Assembly: GCF_033095865.1 (NCBI RefSeq)
Contig: NZ_AP019365.1
Location: forward strand, 1,523,501-1,587,500
DNA: 64,000 nucleotides
Source of the DNA: Pseudomonas sp. KU43P
GTDB taxonomy: Bacteria > Pseudomonadota > Gammaproteobacteria > Pseudomonadales > Pseudomonadaceae
Direction of reading: 5' to 3'
How positions within the stretch are numbered: position 1 is the first letter of the stretch; each line of letters begins with the position of its first letter. Both the position numbers and the translations under genes were made by a program. The notes below the pieces were generated by a model. The model saw nothing but the letters and a program-made list of their open reading frames with translations. It searched no databases and was not told the origin of the DNA. This document shows, piece by piece, positions 17,349-26,377 of this stretch.

Positions 17349-17993
17349 ATGCCTTTCTCCAACGGTTTCCTCCTCAGCCTGTCGTTGTGCCTCGATATCG
17401 GTATAGCCAATATCGCCATGATCACCCTGGCCATGCAGCGTGGCTTTCTGCAAGGTTTCTGGCTAGGCCTGGGCACCTGTGTCGGTGACCTGGTGTATGC
17501 CATTGCGGCACTGGCCGGCATGACCGTGCTGTTGCAGTTCGAGGGCGTGCGCTGGGCCCTGTGGCTGGGTGGTTCGGCGTTGCTGGTGTGGTTCGCGCTG
17601 AAAATGCTGCTGGCCGCCTGGCGTGGCGGGCACATGGAGGCGCGAAGTGAGGTAGTGGTGGAGTCGGGGTGGCGCGAGTTTCTGCGCGGCATCTTCCTGG
17701 CCATGTCCTCGCCCAGTGCGATTCTGTGGTTCGCAGCGGTCGGCGGCGTGCTGATTTCCCGCTCCGGTGGCGGTAGCTTGCTGGATGCAGGGTTGTTTCT
17801 TGGCGGCTTCTTCGCTGCCGGGTTGGTCTGGTGCATGAGCCTGTGCGGCATTGCCAGCCATGGTGGGCGCTTGCTGGGTGATCGGCTGCTGACCTGGTCG
17901 TACCTGCTGTCGGCGGCGATTTTCTGCTACTTCGCGGTGTACGTCATTGTTTCGGGGTACCGGGAATTCATTCTGGCGAGCCCGATTGCCTAG
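17349..17993 (+). CDS. LysE family exporter
   Basis: A 214-residue inner-membrane protein with six hydrophobic segments. The first carries SNGFLLSLSLCLDIGIANI, and the family loop after it is MQRGFLQGFWLGLGTCVGD. LysE/RhtB proteins export amino acids such as lysine, threonine or homoserine. The ATG at 17349 starts directly before the first membrane segment; the frame back to 17238 would add an unlikely Arg-rich leader. It follows a threonine dehydratase-like gene by about 240 bases with a hairpin between, so it probably has its own promoter. Confidence 0.85.
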   Translation: MPFSNGFLLSLSLCLDIGIANIAMITLAMQRGFLQGFWLGLGTCVGDLVYAIAALAGMTVLLQFEGVRWALWLGGSALLVWFALKMLLAAWRGGHMEARSEVVVESGWREFLRGIFLAMSSPSAILWFAAVGGVLISRSGGGSLLDAGLFLGGFFAAGLVWCMSLCGIASHGGRLLGDRLLTWSYLLSAAIFCYFAVYVIVSGYREFILASPIA

Positions 17994-18133
17994 GTGGGCG
18001 ATGGCGGTGTGATTGGAGGTTCATGACGGGAGTGCTCTGGCGCCCACGAGATCAAGCGCCGCCCGCGCGGCGCATCGCGGATGAATCCGCCTTTGGCTGA
18101 GCACCACCGTCGATCGACCATCTCGGCACGCGC

Positions 18134-18160
18134 TGTCGATTTGCGGCTCTCCCATTCGAC
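18134..18160 (+). promoter_or_regulatory. Probable ECF42-type sigma promoter
   Basis: TGTCGA (18134-18139) and CGAC (18157-18160) are separated by 17 bases. I recall TGTCGA in the -35 and CGA/TC in the -10 region as the signature of ECF42 targets. It lies 34 bases upstream of the first gene of the operon that ends with an ECF42-like sigma gene, so self-activation is the simple reading. Confidence 0.6.
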
Positions 18161-18193
18161 CAGTGTTGAATGCCCCTCAACGTGGAGAGCCCC

Positions 18194-18619
18194 ATGAACC
18201 GCCAAGCCGAATCCGAAATCCGCCAACTCATCGACCGTTGGATGCAGGCCGTGCGCGACCGCGACATCCCGGCCATCGTCGCGCCCTATGCCGACGACAT
18301 CGTCGCCTTCGATGCCATCAAGGAACTGCAATTCAAGGGCAAGGCCGTGTACCAGGCCCATTGGGAGATGTGCATGAACATGTGCTCCGGCCCGATGGTC
18401 TTCGAACAGGCCGAACTCACCGTGCAGGCCGATGGCGACCTGGGCCTGGCCCACTGGCTCAACCGTTGCGGCCCGTCGGACGACGAAAGCCAGTGCGGTT
18501 TCATGCGCGCGACCGTGGCCTATCGCAAGTCAGGCGGCCAGTGGCAGGTGATCCACGAACACTGGTCGGCACCGTTCGACATGCAGACCCAGAAAGCACT
18601 GTTCGATCTCAAACCCTGA
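18194..18619 (+). CDS. NTF2-like (SnoaL/DUF4440 type) small protein
   Basis: A 141-residue soluble protein of the NTF2-like superfamily. The pattern is an N-terminal helix (ESEIRQLIDRWMQAVRDRD), then IVAPYADDIVAFDAI and a C-terminal WQVIHEHWSAPFD, as in SgcJ/EcaC and ketosteroid-isomerase-like proteins. The start at 18194 has GGAGAG five bases upstream; the frame from 18170 lacks a site. It is the first gene behind the ECF42-type promoter. The substrate or ligand is unknown. Confidence 0.85.
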   Translation: MNRQAESEIRQLIDRWMQAVRDRDIPAIVAPYADDIVAFDAIKELQFKGKAVYQAHWEMCMNMCSGPMVFEQAELTVQADGDLGLAHWLNRCGPSDDESQCGFMRATVAYRKSGGQWQVIHEHWSAPFDMQTQKALFDLKP

Positions 18620-18663
18620 GCCACTATCGCCAAACGCACTTTGCCAATGCCCTGGAGACGACC

Positions 18664-19008
18664 ATGAAATACCTGTGCCTGGTCTATTGTGACGAAGGGC
18701 TGCTGCACAGCCTGCCCGACAGCCCGGAAGACGCTGAATGCATGGCCTACGCCGAAACGCTGCAGGGCTCCGGGCGCATGATCGCCGCCGAGGCGCTCAA
18801 GCCTGTGCAGACTGCCACCACGGTGCGCATGCGGGCCGGGCACATGAGCCTGACCGACGGCCCGTTCGCGGAAACCAAGGAACAACTGGCGGGCTTTTAC
18901 CTGGTCGATGCCCGCGACCTCAACGAGGCCATCAATATCGCCAAGGGCATCCCCGCCGCGCGGGTCGGCAGCGTTGAAGTGAGGCCGGTGCGCGACCTGC
19001 AACCCTGA
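18664..19008 (+). CDS. YciI-related DGPF-domain protein
   Basis: A 114-residue protein of the YCII/DGPF family, with the name-giving motif TDGPF at about residues 62-66 inside MSLTDGPFAETKEQLAGFY. DGPF proteins are the characteristic genomic partners of ECF42 sigma factors, and one is encoded here two genes before such a factor. The biochemical role is unknown; related YciI folds suggest a small enzyme. The ATG at 18664 follows GGAGACG. It is the second gene of the operon. Confidence 0.92.
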   Translation: MKYLCLVYCDEGLLHSLPDSPEDAECMAYAETLQGSGRMIAAEALKPVQTATTVRMRAGHMSLTDGPFAETKEQLAGFYLVDARDLNEAINIAKGIPAARVGSVEVRPVRDLQP

Positions 19009-19029
19009 CAGCCACGGAGAACCTCCAGC

Positions 19030-19514
19030 ATGAGCCTTGCCCAACCTGCGCCAGCGCAGCACGAGTTGTCTATCAGCCGCCTGATCGATGCCCCGCCCGC
19101 TAAGGTATTTCGTGCCTGGACAGAGCCCGAATGGCTGATGCAGTGGTGGGGGCCGCACGGCATGACCACCCCGGAATGCGAGATGCAGCTGTGGGTTGGT
19201 GGGCTGTTTCGGACCTTGATGCGCGCGCCGGATGGCACCGAATACCCGACCCAGGGCGTGTTCCTGGAGATTGCCGCGCCGCGCCGGCTGGTGTTCACCG
19301 ATGCCTTCGGCCCGGGTTGGGTGCCCTCGGACAAAGCATTCATGACCGCGGTCATCACCTTTGACGAGGAGCACGGCAAAACCCGTTACACCGCCCGTGC
19401 CTGGCACTGGAACGCCGCTGATAGCCGCGCCCATGAGGAAATGGGCTTTCACCAAGGCTGGGGAGAAAGCCTGGACCGCCTGGTGGAGGTCGTGACCCAG
19501 CGGATGCCCGACTG

Positions 19515-19515
<1 letters not shown>
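19030..19515 (+). CDS. SRPBCC/AHSA1-domain protein
   Basis: A 161-residue START-like protein of the AHSA1 group. The typical opening is present (ISRLIDAPPAKVFRAWTEPE), followed by WWGPHGMTTPECEM and a C-terminal helix with GWGESLDRL. These proteins bind hydrophobic ligands and often travel with ECF sigma factors, ArsR regulators and DGPF proteins. Its stop TGA shares one base with the ATG of the sigma gene, showing tight coupling. Confidence 0.9.
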
Positions 19516-20753
<1,238 letters not shown>

Positions 20754-20765
20754 GGTGGCCGTCCT

Positions 20766-20848
20766 GGCCCTATCGCCGGCAAGCCGGCTCCCACAGGTAT
20801 CAAGAACGGCGACATCGCTGTGGGAGCCGGCTTGCCGGCGATAGGGCC
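20766..20848. repeat. REP doublet (REPIN)
   Basis: Forward arm 20766-20797 and a perfect inverted arm 20818-20848, between the convergent sigma-factor and hydratase genes. Confidence 0.92.
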
Positions 20849-20865
20849 AGGGCAGATCGAATCAA

Positions 20866-21336
20866 TCAGCTAGCGACGAAGTTCGGTGGCGATACCAGCT
20901 CAACTGTCTGCTGCTTGCGCGGCGCCAGGATCTCGGCCTCGCCTTCGACCACCAGCTCGTCGTTCTGGTTGTACACGTTGGTGGCGATGCGCACCTTGAA
21001 CTTGGGTAGTTTTTCGAGAATTTCCAGGCGCACGGTCAGGGTGTCACCGATTTTCACCGGCTTCTGGAAGCTCATCTTCTGGCCCAGGTAGATGGTGCCA
21101 GGGCCAGGCAGGGTACAGGCCACTGCGGCGCTGATCAGCGCACCGCTGAACATGCCGTGGGCAATGCGCTCGCGGAACATGCTCTTGGCGGCGAATTCGG
21201 CGTCCAGGTGCACCGGGTTGTGGTCACCCGACATGGCGGCGAACAGCTGGATGTCGCGTTCTTCCACGGACTTTTCGTAACTGGCCGTCTGGCCCACTTC
21301 AAGAGCTTCGTACGGCGTGTTGGTGACCTGGGTCAT
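20866..21336 (-). CDS. phaJ1: (R)-specific enoyl-CoA hydratase, MaoC/PhaJ type
   Basis: A 156-residue single hot-dog enzyme. The hydratase motif with catalytic Asp and His is AAMSGDHNPVHLD at about residues 33-45. It hydrates trans-2-enoyl-CoA to (R)-3-hydroxyacyl-CoA, linking beta-oxidation to polyhydroxyalkanoate synthesis. Context supports this: a lipase-like gene and two fadD genes follow the same order seen next to phaJ1 in P. aeruginosa. The choice of paralog name rests on synteny and is less certain than the family. Confidence 0.88.
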   Translation of the reverse strand: MTQVTNTPYEALEVGQTASYEKSVEERDIQLFAAMSGDHNPVHLDAEFAAKSMFRERIAHGMFSGALISAAVACTLPGPGTIYLGQKMSFQKPVKIGDTLTVRLEILEKLPKFKVRIATNVYNQNDELVVEGEAEILAPRKQQTVELVSPPNFVAS

Positions 21337-21369
21337 TGGCGTTTCCTTGATGGACGGACGAGGCCGCTA

Positions 21370-22314
21370 TCATTCACTGCGGGCTGGGCGGCCAAGGGCC
21401 AGCGCCTGCTCCAGCCAGGCGAGGATATCGGCGGTGACCTCGTCTCGGTTGAGTTCATTCAGCACTTCATGCCGCGCCTGAGGATAGACGCGCAGCTGTA
21501 CATGTCGATTGCCAGTCGCGCGCAGGGCGTCGGCCAGATGGGTGAGACGCTTGCCGGCACTCACCGGATCACATTCGCCGCCAGTCACCAGCAACGGCAG
21601 GTTCGGGTCGATCTGTGCCAGGTTCGCGGGCTGGCTGATCTGTGCCAGGCCTTGGAGCAGATCCAACCATAGCTGGTTGCTGCAGTGAAAGCCGCACAGC
21701 GGGTCTTCGACATACTTGTCGACTTCCACAGGGTCGCGGCTGAGCCAGTCGAAGGCCGTGCGATTGGGCTTGAAGGCCTTGTTGAACGAACCGAACGACA
21801 GCCAGTCGATCAGCGCACTCCTGCCCATCGGCCCCTGGCGCCAGGCCTCCATCCGGGCGATCAGGCGCGCCGCGCGGTACAGCGCCGGTGGTTGCAGGTT
21901 CGAGCCGCTGAGAATCGCCCCGTGCAGGCTGCCACTGTGGTGCATCAGGTAGGCTTGGGCGATGTAGCTGCCCATGCTGTGGCCGAACAGGAACAGCGGG
22001 GTGCAGGGAAACTGCTGGCCGATGTGCTGGGCCAGCAGGCCGAGGTCGTTGACCACGGCATTCCAGCCATGCTGCCGGGCGAACAGGCCGAGGCTGCCTA
22101 GCTCGGCGGTGCGCCCGTGGCCGCGCAGGTCAGGCGCCAGCAGTGCATAGCCGGCGTCGTTCAAGGCGTGCCCCAGGCGCTGGTAGCGCCCCGCATGCTC
22201 GGCCATCCCGTGCGCCAGCAGCACCACGGCCTTGACCGGCGTGGTCGGCAGCCATTGGTGCACGTAGAGGCTGCAATGCTCGCTGGCGGGCAGCCAGAAG
22301 GCGTCGTGGGGCAT
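21370..22314 (-). CDS. Alpha/beta hydrolase, monoglyceride lipase/lysophospholipase type
   Basis: A 314-residue serine hydrolase. The nucleophile elbow is GHSMGSY at about 111-117, the oxyanion-side motif is LLAHGMAEHAGRYQRL near residue 32, and the acid and base lie in VTGGECDPVS and YPQARHEVLNE. The AEHAGRY pattern is typical of bacterial monoacylglycerol lipases. It starts at 22314 (MPHDAFWLP); an upstream extension to 22383 lacks a ribosome site. It is just ahead of the hydratase gene and divergent from fadD2, consistent with feeding fatty acids to FadD. Confidence 0.88.
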   Translation of the reverse strand: MPHDAFWLPASEHCSLYVHQWLPTTPVKAVVLLAHGMAEHAGRYQRLGHALNDAGYALLAPDLRGHGRTAELGSLGLFARQHGWNAVVNDLGLLAQHIGQQFPCTPLFLFGHSMGSYIAQAYLMHHSGSLHGAILSGSNLQPPALYRAARLIARMEAWRQGPMGRSALIDWLSFGSFNKAFKPNRTAFDWLSRDPVEVDKYVEDPLCGFHCSNQLWLDLLQGLAQISQPANLAQIDPNLPLLVTGGECDPVSAGKRLTHLADALRATGNRHVQLRVYPQARHEVLNELNRDEVTADILAWLEQALALGRPARSE

Positions 22315-22462
22315 GGCGATTCCTTTGCGCAGGGGTACGAGCACAGTGTATGCACAACCCCGTGGATTGCAGGAAGGGCACAAATAAGATTCACAATGTT
22401 AATGGCGGCACTTGGCGTATATGCCACCTTGGGCTTACCTGCTAACGTCGGTTCAACGCCTT

Positions 22463-22478
22463 TTTGCCTCCAGGCAAA
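22463..22478. promoter_or_regulatory. Perfect palindrome upstream of fadD2
   Basis: TTTGCCT (22463-22469), CC, AGGCAAA (22472-22478) is a perfect 7+2+7 inverted repeat ending 44 bases before the fadD2 start. It may be an operator or a leader hairpin. No binding protein is known to me. Confidence 0.4.
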
Positions 22479-22522
22479 CAGGGCAAGGGATCAAGCAGGT
22501 CAAGGCAGAGGAATAACAATAA

Positions 22523-24211
22523 ATGCAAGCCGACTTCTGGAATGACAAACGCCCGGCGGGCGTACCTTCCACCATCGACATTCATGCGTACACCTCGGTC
22601 GTCGAGGTGTTCGAGCGCTCTTGCAAGCGCTTCGCCGACCGCCCGGCGTTCAGCAACCTGGGCGTGACCCTGACCTACGCCGAACTCGAGCGCCATTCCG
22701 CGGCCTTCGCCGCCTGGCTGCAACAGCATACCGACCTGGTGCCGGGCGACCGCATCGCGGTGCAGATGCCCAACGTCCTGCAATACCCGATCGCAGTGTT
22801 CGGCGCCCTGCGTGCCGGGCTGATCGTGGTCAACACCAACCCGCTGTACACCGAGCGCGAGATGCGCCACCAGTTCAAGGATTCCGGGGCCCGTGCACTG
22901 GTGTACTTGAACATGTTCGGCAAACGCGTGCAGGCGGTGCTGCCCGATACCGGTATCGAGTACCTGATCGAGGCCAGAATGGGCGACCTGCTGCCGACGG
23001 CCAAGGGCTGGCTGGTCAATACCCTGGTCGACAAGGTGAAGAAGATGGTTCCGGCCTATCAGCTGCCGCAGGCCGTTTCTTTCAAGCAGGTGCTGCGCGA
23101 GGGCCGCGGGCTGGGGCACAAGCCGGTGCCGCTGAGCCTCGATGCCATCGCCGTGCTGCAATACACCGGCGGCACCACGGGCCTGGCCAAGGGGGCGATG
23201 CTCACTCACGGCAACCTGGTAGCGAACATGCTCCAGGTGCTGGCCTGCTTCTCGCAGCATGGCCCGGACGGGCAGAAGCTGATCAAGGACGGCCAGGAGG
23301 TGATGATCGCGCCGCTGCCGCTGTATCACATCTATGCCTTTACCGCGAACTGCATGTGCATGATGGTCACCGGCAACCACAACGTGCTGATCACCAACCC
23401 GCGGGATATCCCCGGTTTCATCAAGGAACTGGGCAAATGGCGGTTCTCCGCGTTGCTGGGCTTGAACACTTTGTTCGTCGCGTTGATGGACCACCCCGGC
23501 TTCCGCCAGCTGGACTTCTCCGCACTCAAGGTCACCAACTCAGGTGGTACGGCACTGGTCAAGGCCACCGCCGAGCGCTGGGAAAGCCTCACCGGCTGCC
23601 GCATCGTCGAAGGCTATGGCCTGACCGAAACCTCGCCGGTGGCCAGCACCAACCCCTATGGCCAGCTGGCGCGCCTGGGCACCGTGGGCATCCCGGTGGC
23701 GGGCACGGCGTTCAAGGTCATCGATGACGAAGGCAACGAGTTGCCGCTGGGGGAGCGGGGTGAGTTGTGCATCCAGGGCCCTCAGGTGATGAAGGGGTAC
23801 TGGCAGCAACCCGAAGCCACCGCCCAGTCACTGGACGCCGAAGGCTGGTTCAAGACCGGCGACATCGCGGTGATCGACCCGGACGGGTTCACCCGCATCG
23901 TCGACCGCAAGAAGGACATGATCATCGTGTCGGGCTTCAACGTGTACCCCAACGAGATCGAGGACGTGATCATGGGCCACCCGCAGGTGGCCAATTGCGC
24001 GGCCATCGGTGTACCGGACGAACGTTCCGGTGAGGCGGTGAAACTGTTCGTGGTGGCGCGCGAGGGTGGGGTTAACGTGGATGAGCTCAAGGCCTACTGC
24101 AAGGCCAACTTCACGGGATACAAGGTGCCCAAGCACATCGTGGTGCGCGAGTCGTTGCCGATGACGCCAGTGGGCAAGATCCTGCGGCGCGAGTTGCGCG
24201 ACATCGCCTGA
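22523..24211 (+). CDS. fadD2: Long-chain fatty acid-CoA ligase, paralog 2
   Basis: A 562-residue acyl-CoA synthetase that activates fatty acids with ATP and CoA at the inner face of the membrane. The AMP-binding P-loop YTGGTTGLAKG is at 214-224, the second ATP motif GYGLTETSP is near 367, and the FACS signature DGFTRIVDRKKDMIIVSGFN is near 453. Length is standard. A second fadD follows 370 bases downstream with a REPIN between, so the two are separately transcribed. In pseudomonads this copy is the one often tied to short and medium chains, but that is not visible in sequence. Confidence 0.93.
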   Translation: MQADFWNDKRPAGVPSTIDIHAYTSVVEVFERSCKRFADRPAFSNLGVTLTYAELERHSAAFAAWLQQHTDLVPGDRIAVQMPNVLQYPIAVFGALRAGLIVVNTNPLYTEREMRHQFKDSGARALVYLNMFGKRVQAVLPDTGIEYLIEARMGDLLPTAKGWLVNTLVDKVKKMVPAYQLPQAVSFKQVLREGRGLGHKPVPLSLDAIAVLQYTGGTTGLAKGAMLTHGNLVANMLQVLACFSQHGPDGQKLIKDGQEVMIAPLPLYHIYAFTANCMCMMVTGNHNVLITNPRDIPGFIKELGKWRFSALLGLNTLFVALMDHPGFRQLDFSALKVTNSGGTALVKATAERWESLTGCRIVEGYGLTETSPVASTNPYGQLARLGTVGIPVAGTAFKVIDDEGNELPLGERGELCIQGPQVMKGYWQQPEATAQSLDAEGWFKTGDIAVIDPDGFTRIVDRKKDMIIVSGFNVYPNEIEDVIMGHPQVANCAAIGVPDERSGEAVKLFVVAREGGVNVDELKAYCKANFTGYKVPKHIVVRESLPMTPVGKILRRELRDIA

Positions 24212-24219
24212 TGCTCCAA

Positions 24220-24313
24220 GGCCCTATCGCCGGCGAGCCGGCTCCCACAGGTACCGCGCAACCTTCAGGTTTCGCGCAGAACCTGTGGGAGGAGGCTTGC
24301 TGGCGATCAGGTC
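24220..24313. repeat. REP doublet (REPIN) between fadD2 and fadD1
   Basis: Forward arm 24220-24253 with core GCCGGCGAGCCGGC, and a more diverged inverted arm 24280-24313 (GGAGGCTTGCTGGCGAT). Confidence 0.85.
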
Positions 24314-24427
24314 GGAGTCGCTCTGCAATGCCGCTCACAGCCTGGATTGCCAGCCCATATGCGACATTTTGGATAAATACTCTAAAAATGACCTGTATCG
24401 TTCATTGAGTCATATTTGTGACCATAA

Positions 24428-24443
24428 AGGCCAGATTTGGCCT
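24428..24443. promoter_or_regulatory. Inverted repeat AGGCCA-N4-TGGCCT upstream of fadD1
   Basis: Perfect 6-base arms at 24428-24433 and 24438-24443 around a 4-base spacer, about 140 bases before the fadD1 start. Confidence 0.35.
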
Positions 24444-24493
24444 CTAGGCGACCCCAAGCAAAGCTGTTACTCTCGGGCCGCTTTCAGATGATT

Positions 24494-24510
24494 CGGTTTG
24501 CAACGAACCG
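24494..24510. promoter_or_regulatory. Palindrome CGGTT-N7-AACCG upstream of fadD1
   Basis: A 17-base near-perfect inverted repeat (one mismatched pair when extended inward), about 72 bases before the fadD1 start. It has the general look of a TetR-family operator such as those of fatty-acid regulators of the PsrA kind, but it is not a clear consensus match. Confidence 0.4.
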
Positions 24511-24581
24511 CCATCACATATCAATAATAAACGCATCGACGCGTGAATCGAACTTCGCTGTTGCTGAAGGAGTGGGCTTCC

Positions 24582-26279
24582 ATGATCGAACATTTTTGGA
24601 AGGATAAATACCCAGCCGGGATTACGGCGGAAATCAATCCTGACGAATTCCCCAATATCCAGGCGGTACTCAAGCAATCCTGCCAACGCTTTGCCGACAA
24701 ACCGGCCTTTAGCAACCTGGGCAAGACTATCACCTACGGCGAGTTGTATGCGCTGTCCGGCGCCTTCGCGGCCTGGCTGCAGCAGCACACCGACCTAAAG
24801 CCGGGTGATCGCATTGCCGTGCAACTGCCCAATGTCCTGCAATACCCGGTAGCGGTTTTCGGCGCCATGCGCGCCGGGCTGATCGTGGTCAACACCAACC
24901 CGCTGTACACCGCTCGGGAGATGGAGCACCAGTTCAACGACTCCGGTGCCAAGGCCCTGGTGTGCCTGGCCAACATGGCTCACCTGGCCGAGAAAGTGGT
25001 GCCCAAGACCCAGGTCAAGCATGTCATCGTCACCGAAGTGGCCGACCTGCTGCCGCCGATCAAGCGCCTGCTGATCAACAGCGTCATCAAGTACGTGAAG
25101 AAGATGGTACCGGCCTACAACCTGCCGCGTGCCGTGCGCTTCAACGACACCCTGGCGCTGGGCAAGGGCCAGCCGGTGAGCGAAGCTAACCCGCAGCCCA
25201 ACGACGTGGCGGTGCTGCAATACACCGGCGGTACCACGGGCGTGGCCAAGGGCGCGATGCTGACCCACCGCAACCTGGTCGCCAACATGCTGCAGTGCCG
25301 GGCACTGATGGGCTCGAACCTGCACGAAGGCTGCGAGATCCTCATCACCCCGCTGCCGCTGTACCACATCTATGCCTTTACCTTCCATTGCATGGCCATG
25401 ATGCTGATCGGCAACCACAACGTGCTTATCAGCAACCCGCGTGACCTGTCGGCGATGGTCAAGGAGCTTGGCAAGTGGAAGTTCAGCGGCTTCGTCGGCC
25501 TCAACACCTTGTTCGTTGCCCTGTGCAATAACGAAGCGTTCCGCGCCCTGGACTTTTCAGCGCTGAAGATCACCCTGTCCGGTGGCATGGCCCTGCAGTT
25601 GAGCGTGGCCGAACGTTGGAAGGCGGTCACCGGTTGCGCTATTTGCGAAGGCTATGGCATGACCGAGACCAGCCCGGTGGCTGCGGTCAACCCGGCTGAA
25701 GCCAACCAGGTCGGGACGATCGGCATTCCGGTGCCGTCGACCCTGTGCAAGGTCATCGACGACAACGGCAATGAACTGCCGTTGGGCGAAACGGGAGAGC
25801 TGTGCGTCAAGGGCCCGCAGGTGATGAAGGGCTACTGGCAGCGTGAGGATGCGACCGCCGAGATCCTCGACGCCGAGGGTTGGCTGAAGACGGGGGACAT
25901 CGCCCTGATCCAGCCTGACGGCTACATGCGCATCGTCGACCGCAAGAAGGACATGATCCTGGTCTCGGGTTTCAACGTGTACCCTAACGAGCTGGAGGAT
26001 GTGCTGGCAGGTTTGCCGGGCGTGCTGCAGTGCGCAGCGATTGGCGTACCGGACGAGAAATCGGGTGAAGTGATCAAGGTGTTCATCGTGGTCAAGCCGG
26101 GTATGACCCTGACCAAGGAGCAGGTGATGGAGCACATGCGTGCCAATGTCACTGGCTACAAGGTGCCGCGCTACATCGAGTTCCGCGATGCCCTGCCGAC
26201 TACCAACGTGGGCAAGATCCTGCGCCGCGAGCTGCGTGATGAGGAACTGAAGAAGCAGGGGTTGAAGAAGATCGCTTGA
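24582..26279 (+). CDS. fadD1: Long-chain fatty acid-CoA ligase, paralog 1
   Basis: A 565-residue acyl-CoA synthetase closely related to the upstream copy. YTGGTTGVAKG is at 214-224, GYGMTETSP follows near 365, and the FACS motif DGYMRIVDRKKDMILVSGFN is near 451. The ATG at 24582 (MIEHFWKDKY) aligns with the paralog start and has AAGGAG about 10 bases upstream; the frame from 24543 adds 13 residues without support. The 330-base leader contains two inverted repeats. The product supplies acyl-CoA for beta-oxidation. Confidence 0.93.
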   Translation: MIEHFWKDKYPAGITAEINPDEFPNIQAVLKQSCQRFADKPAFSNLGKTITYGELYALSGAFAAWLQQHTDLKPGDRIAVQLPNVLQYPVAVFGAMRAGLIVVNTNPLYTAREMEHQFNDSGAKALVCLANMAHLAEKVVPKTQVKHVIVTEVADLLPPIKRLLINSVIKYVKKMVPAYNLPRAVRFNDTLALGKGQPVSEANPQPNDVAVLQYTGGTTGVAKGAMLTHRNLVANMLQCRALMGSNLHEGCEILITPLPLYHIYAFTFHCMAMMLIGNHNVLISNPRDLSAMVKELGKWKFSGFVGLNTLFVALCNNEAFRALDFSALKITLSGGMALQLSVAERWKAVTGCAICEGYGMTETSPVAAVNPAEANQVGTIGIPVPSTLCKVIDDNGNELPLGETGELCVKGPQVMKGYWQREDATAEILDAEGWLKTGDIALIQPDGYMRIVDRKKDMILVSGFNVYPNELEDVLAGLPGVLQCAAIGVPDEKSGEVIKVFIVVKPGMTLTKEQVMEHMRANVTGYKVPRYIEFRDALPTTNVGKILRRELRDEELKKQGLKKIA

Positions 26280-26289
26280 TCGTCTTCGC

Positions 26290-26370
26290 TGCCCTCATCG
26301 CCGGCAAGCCGGCTCCCACATGGGTTGTACAAAAACTCGATGTGGGAGCCGGCTTACCGGCGATAAGGCC
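26290..26370. repeat. REP doublet (REPIN)
   Basis: Forward arm 26290-26320 and inverted arm 26341-26370 (core GCCGGCTTACCGGC), between the convergent fadD1 and oxidoreductase genes. Confidence 0.9.
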
Positions 26371-26377
26371 ATCGATA

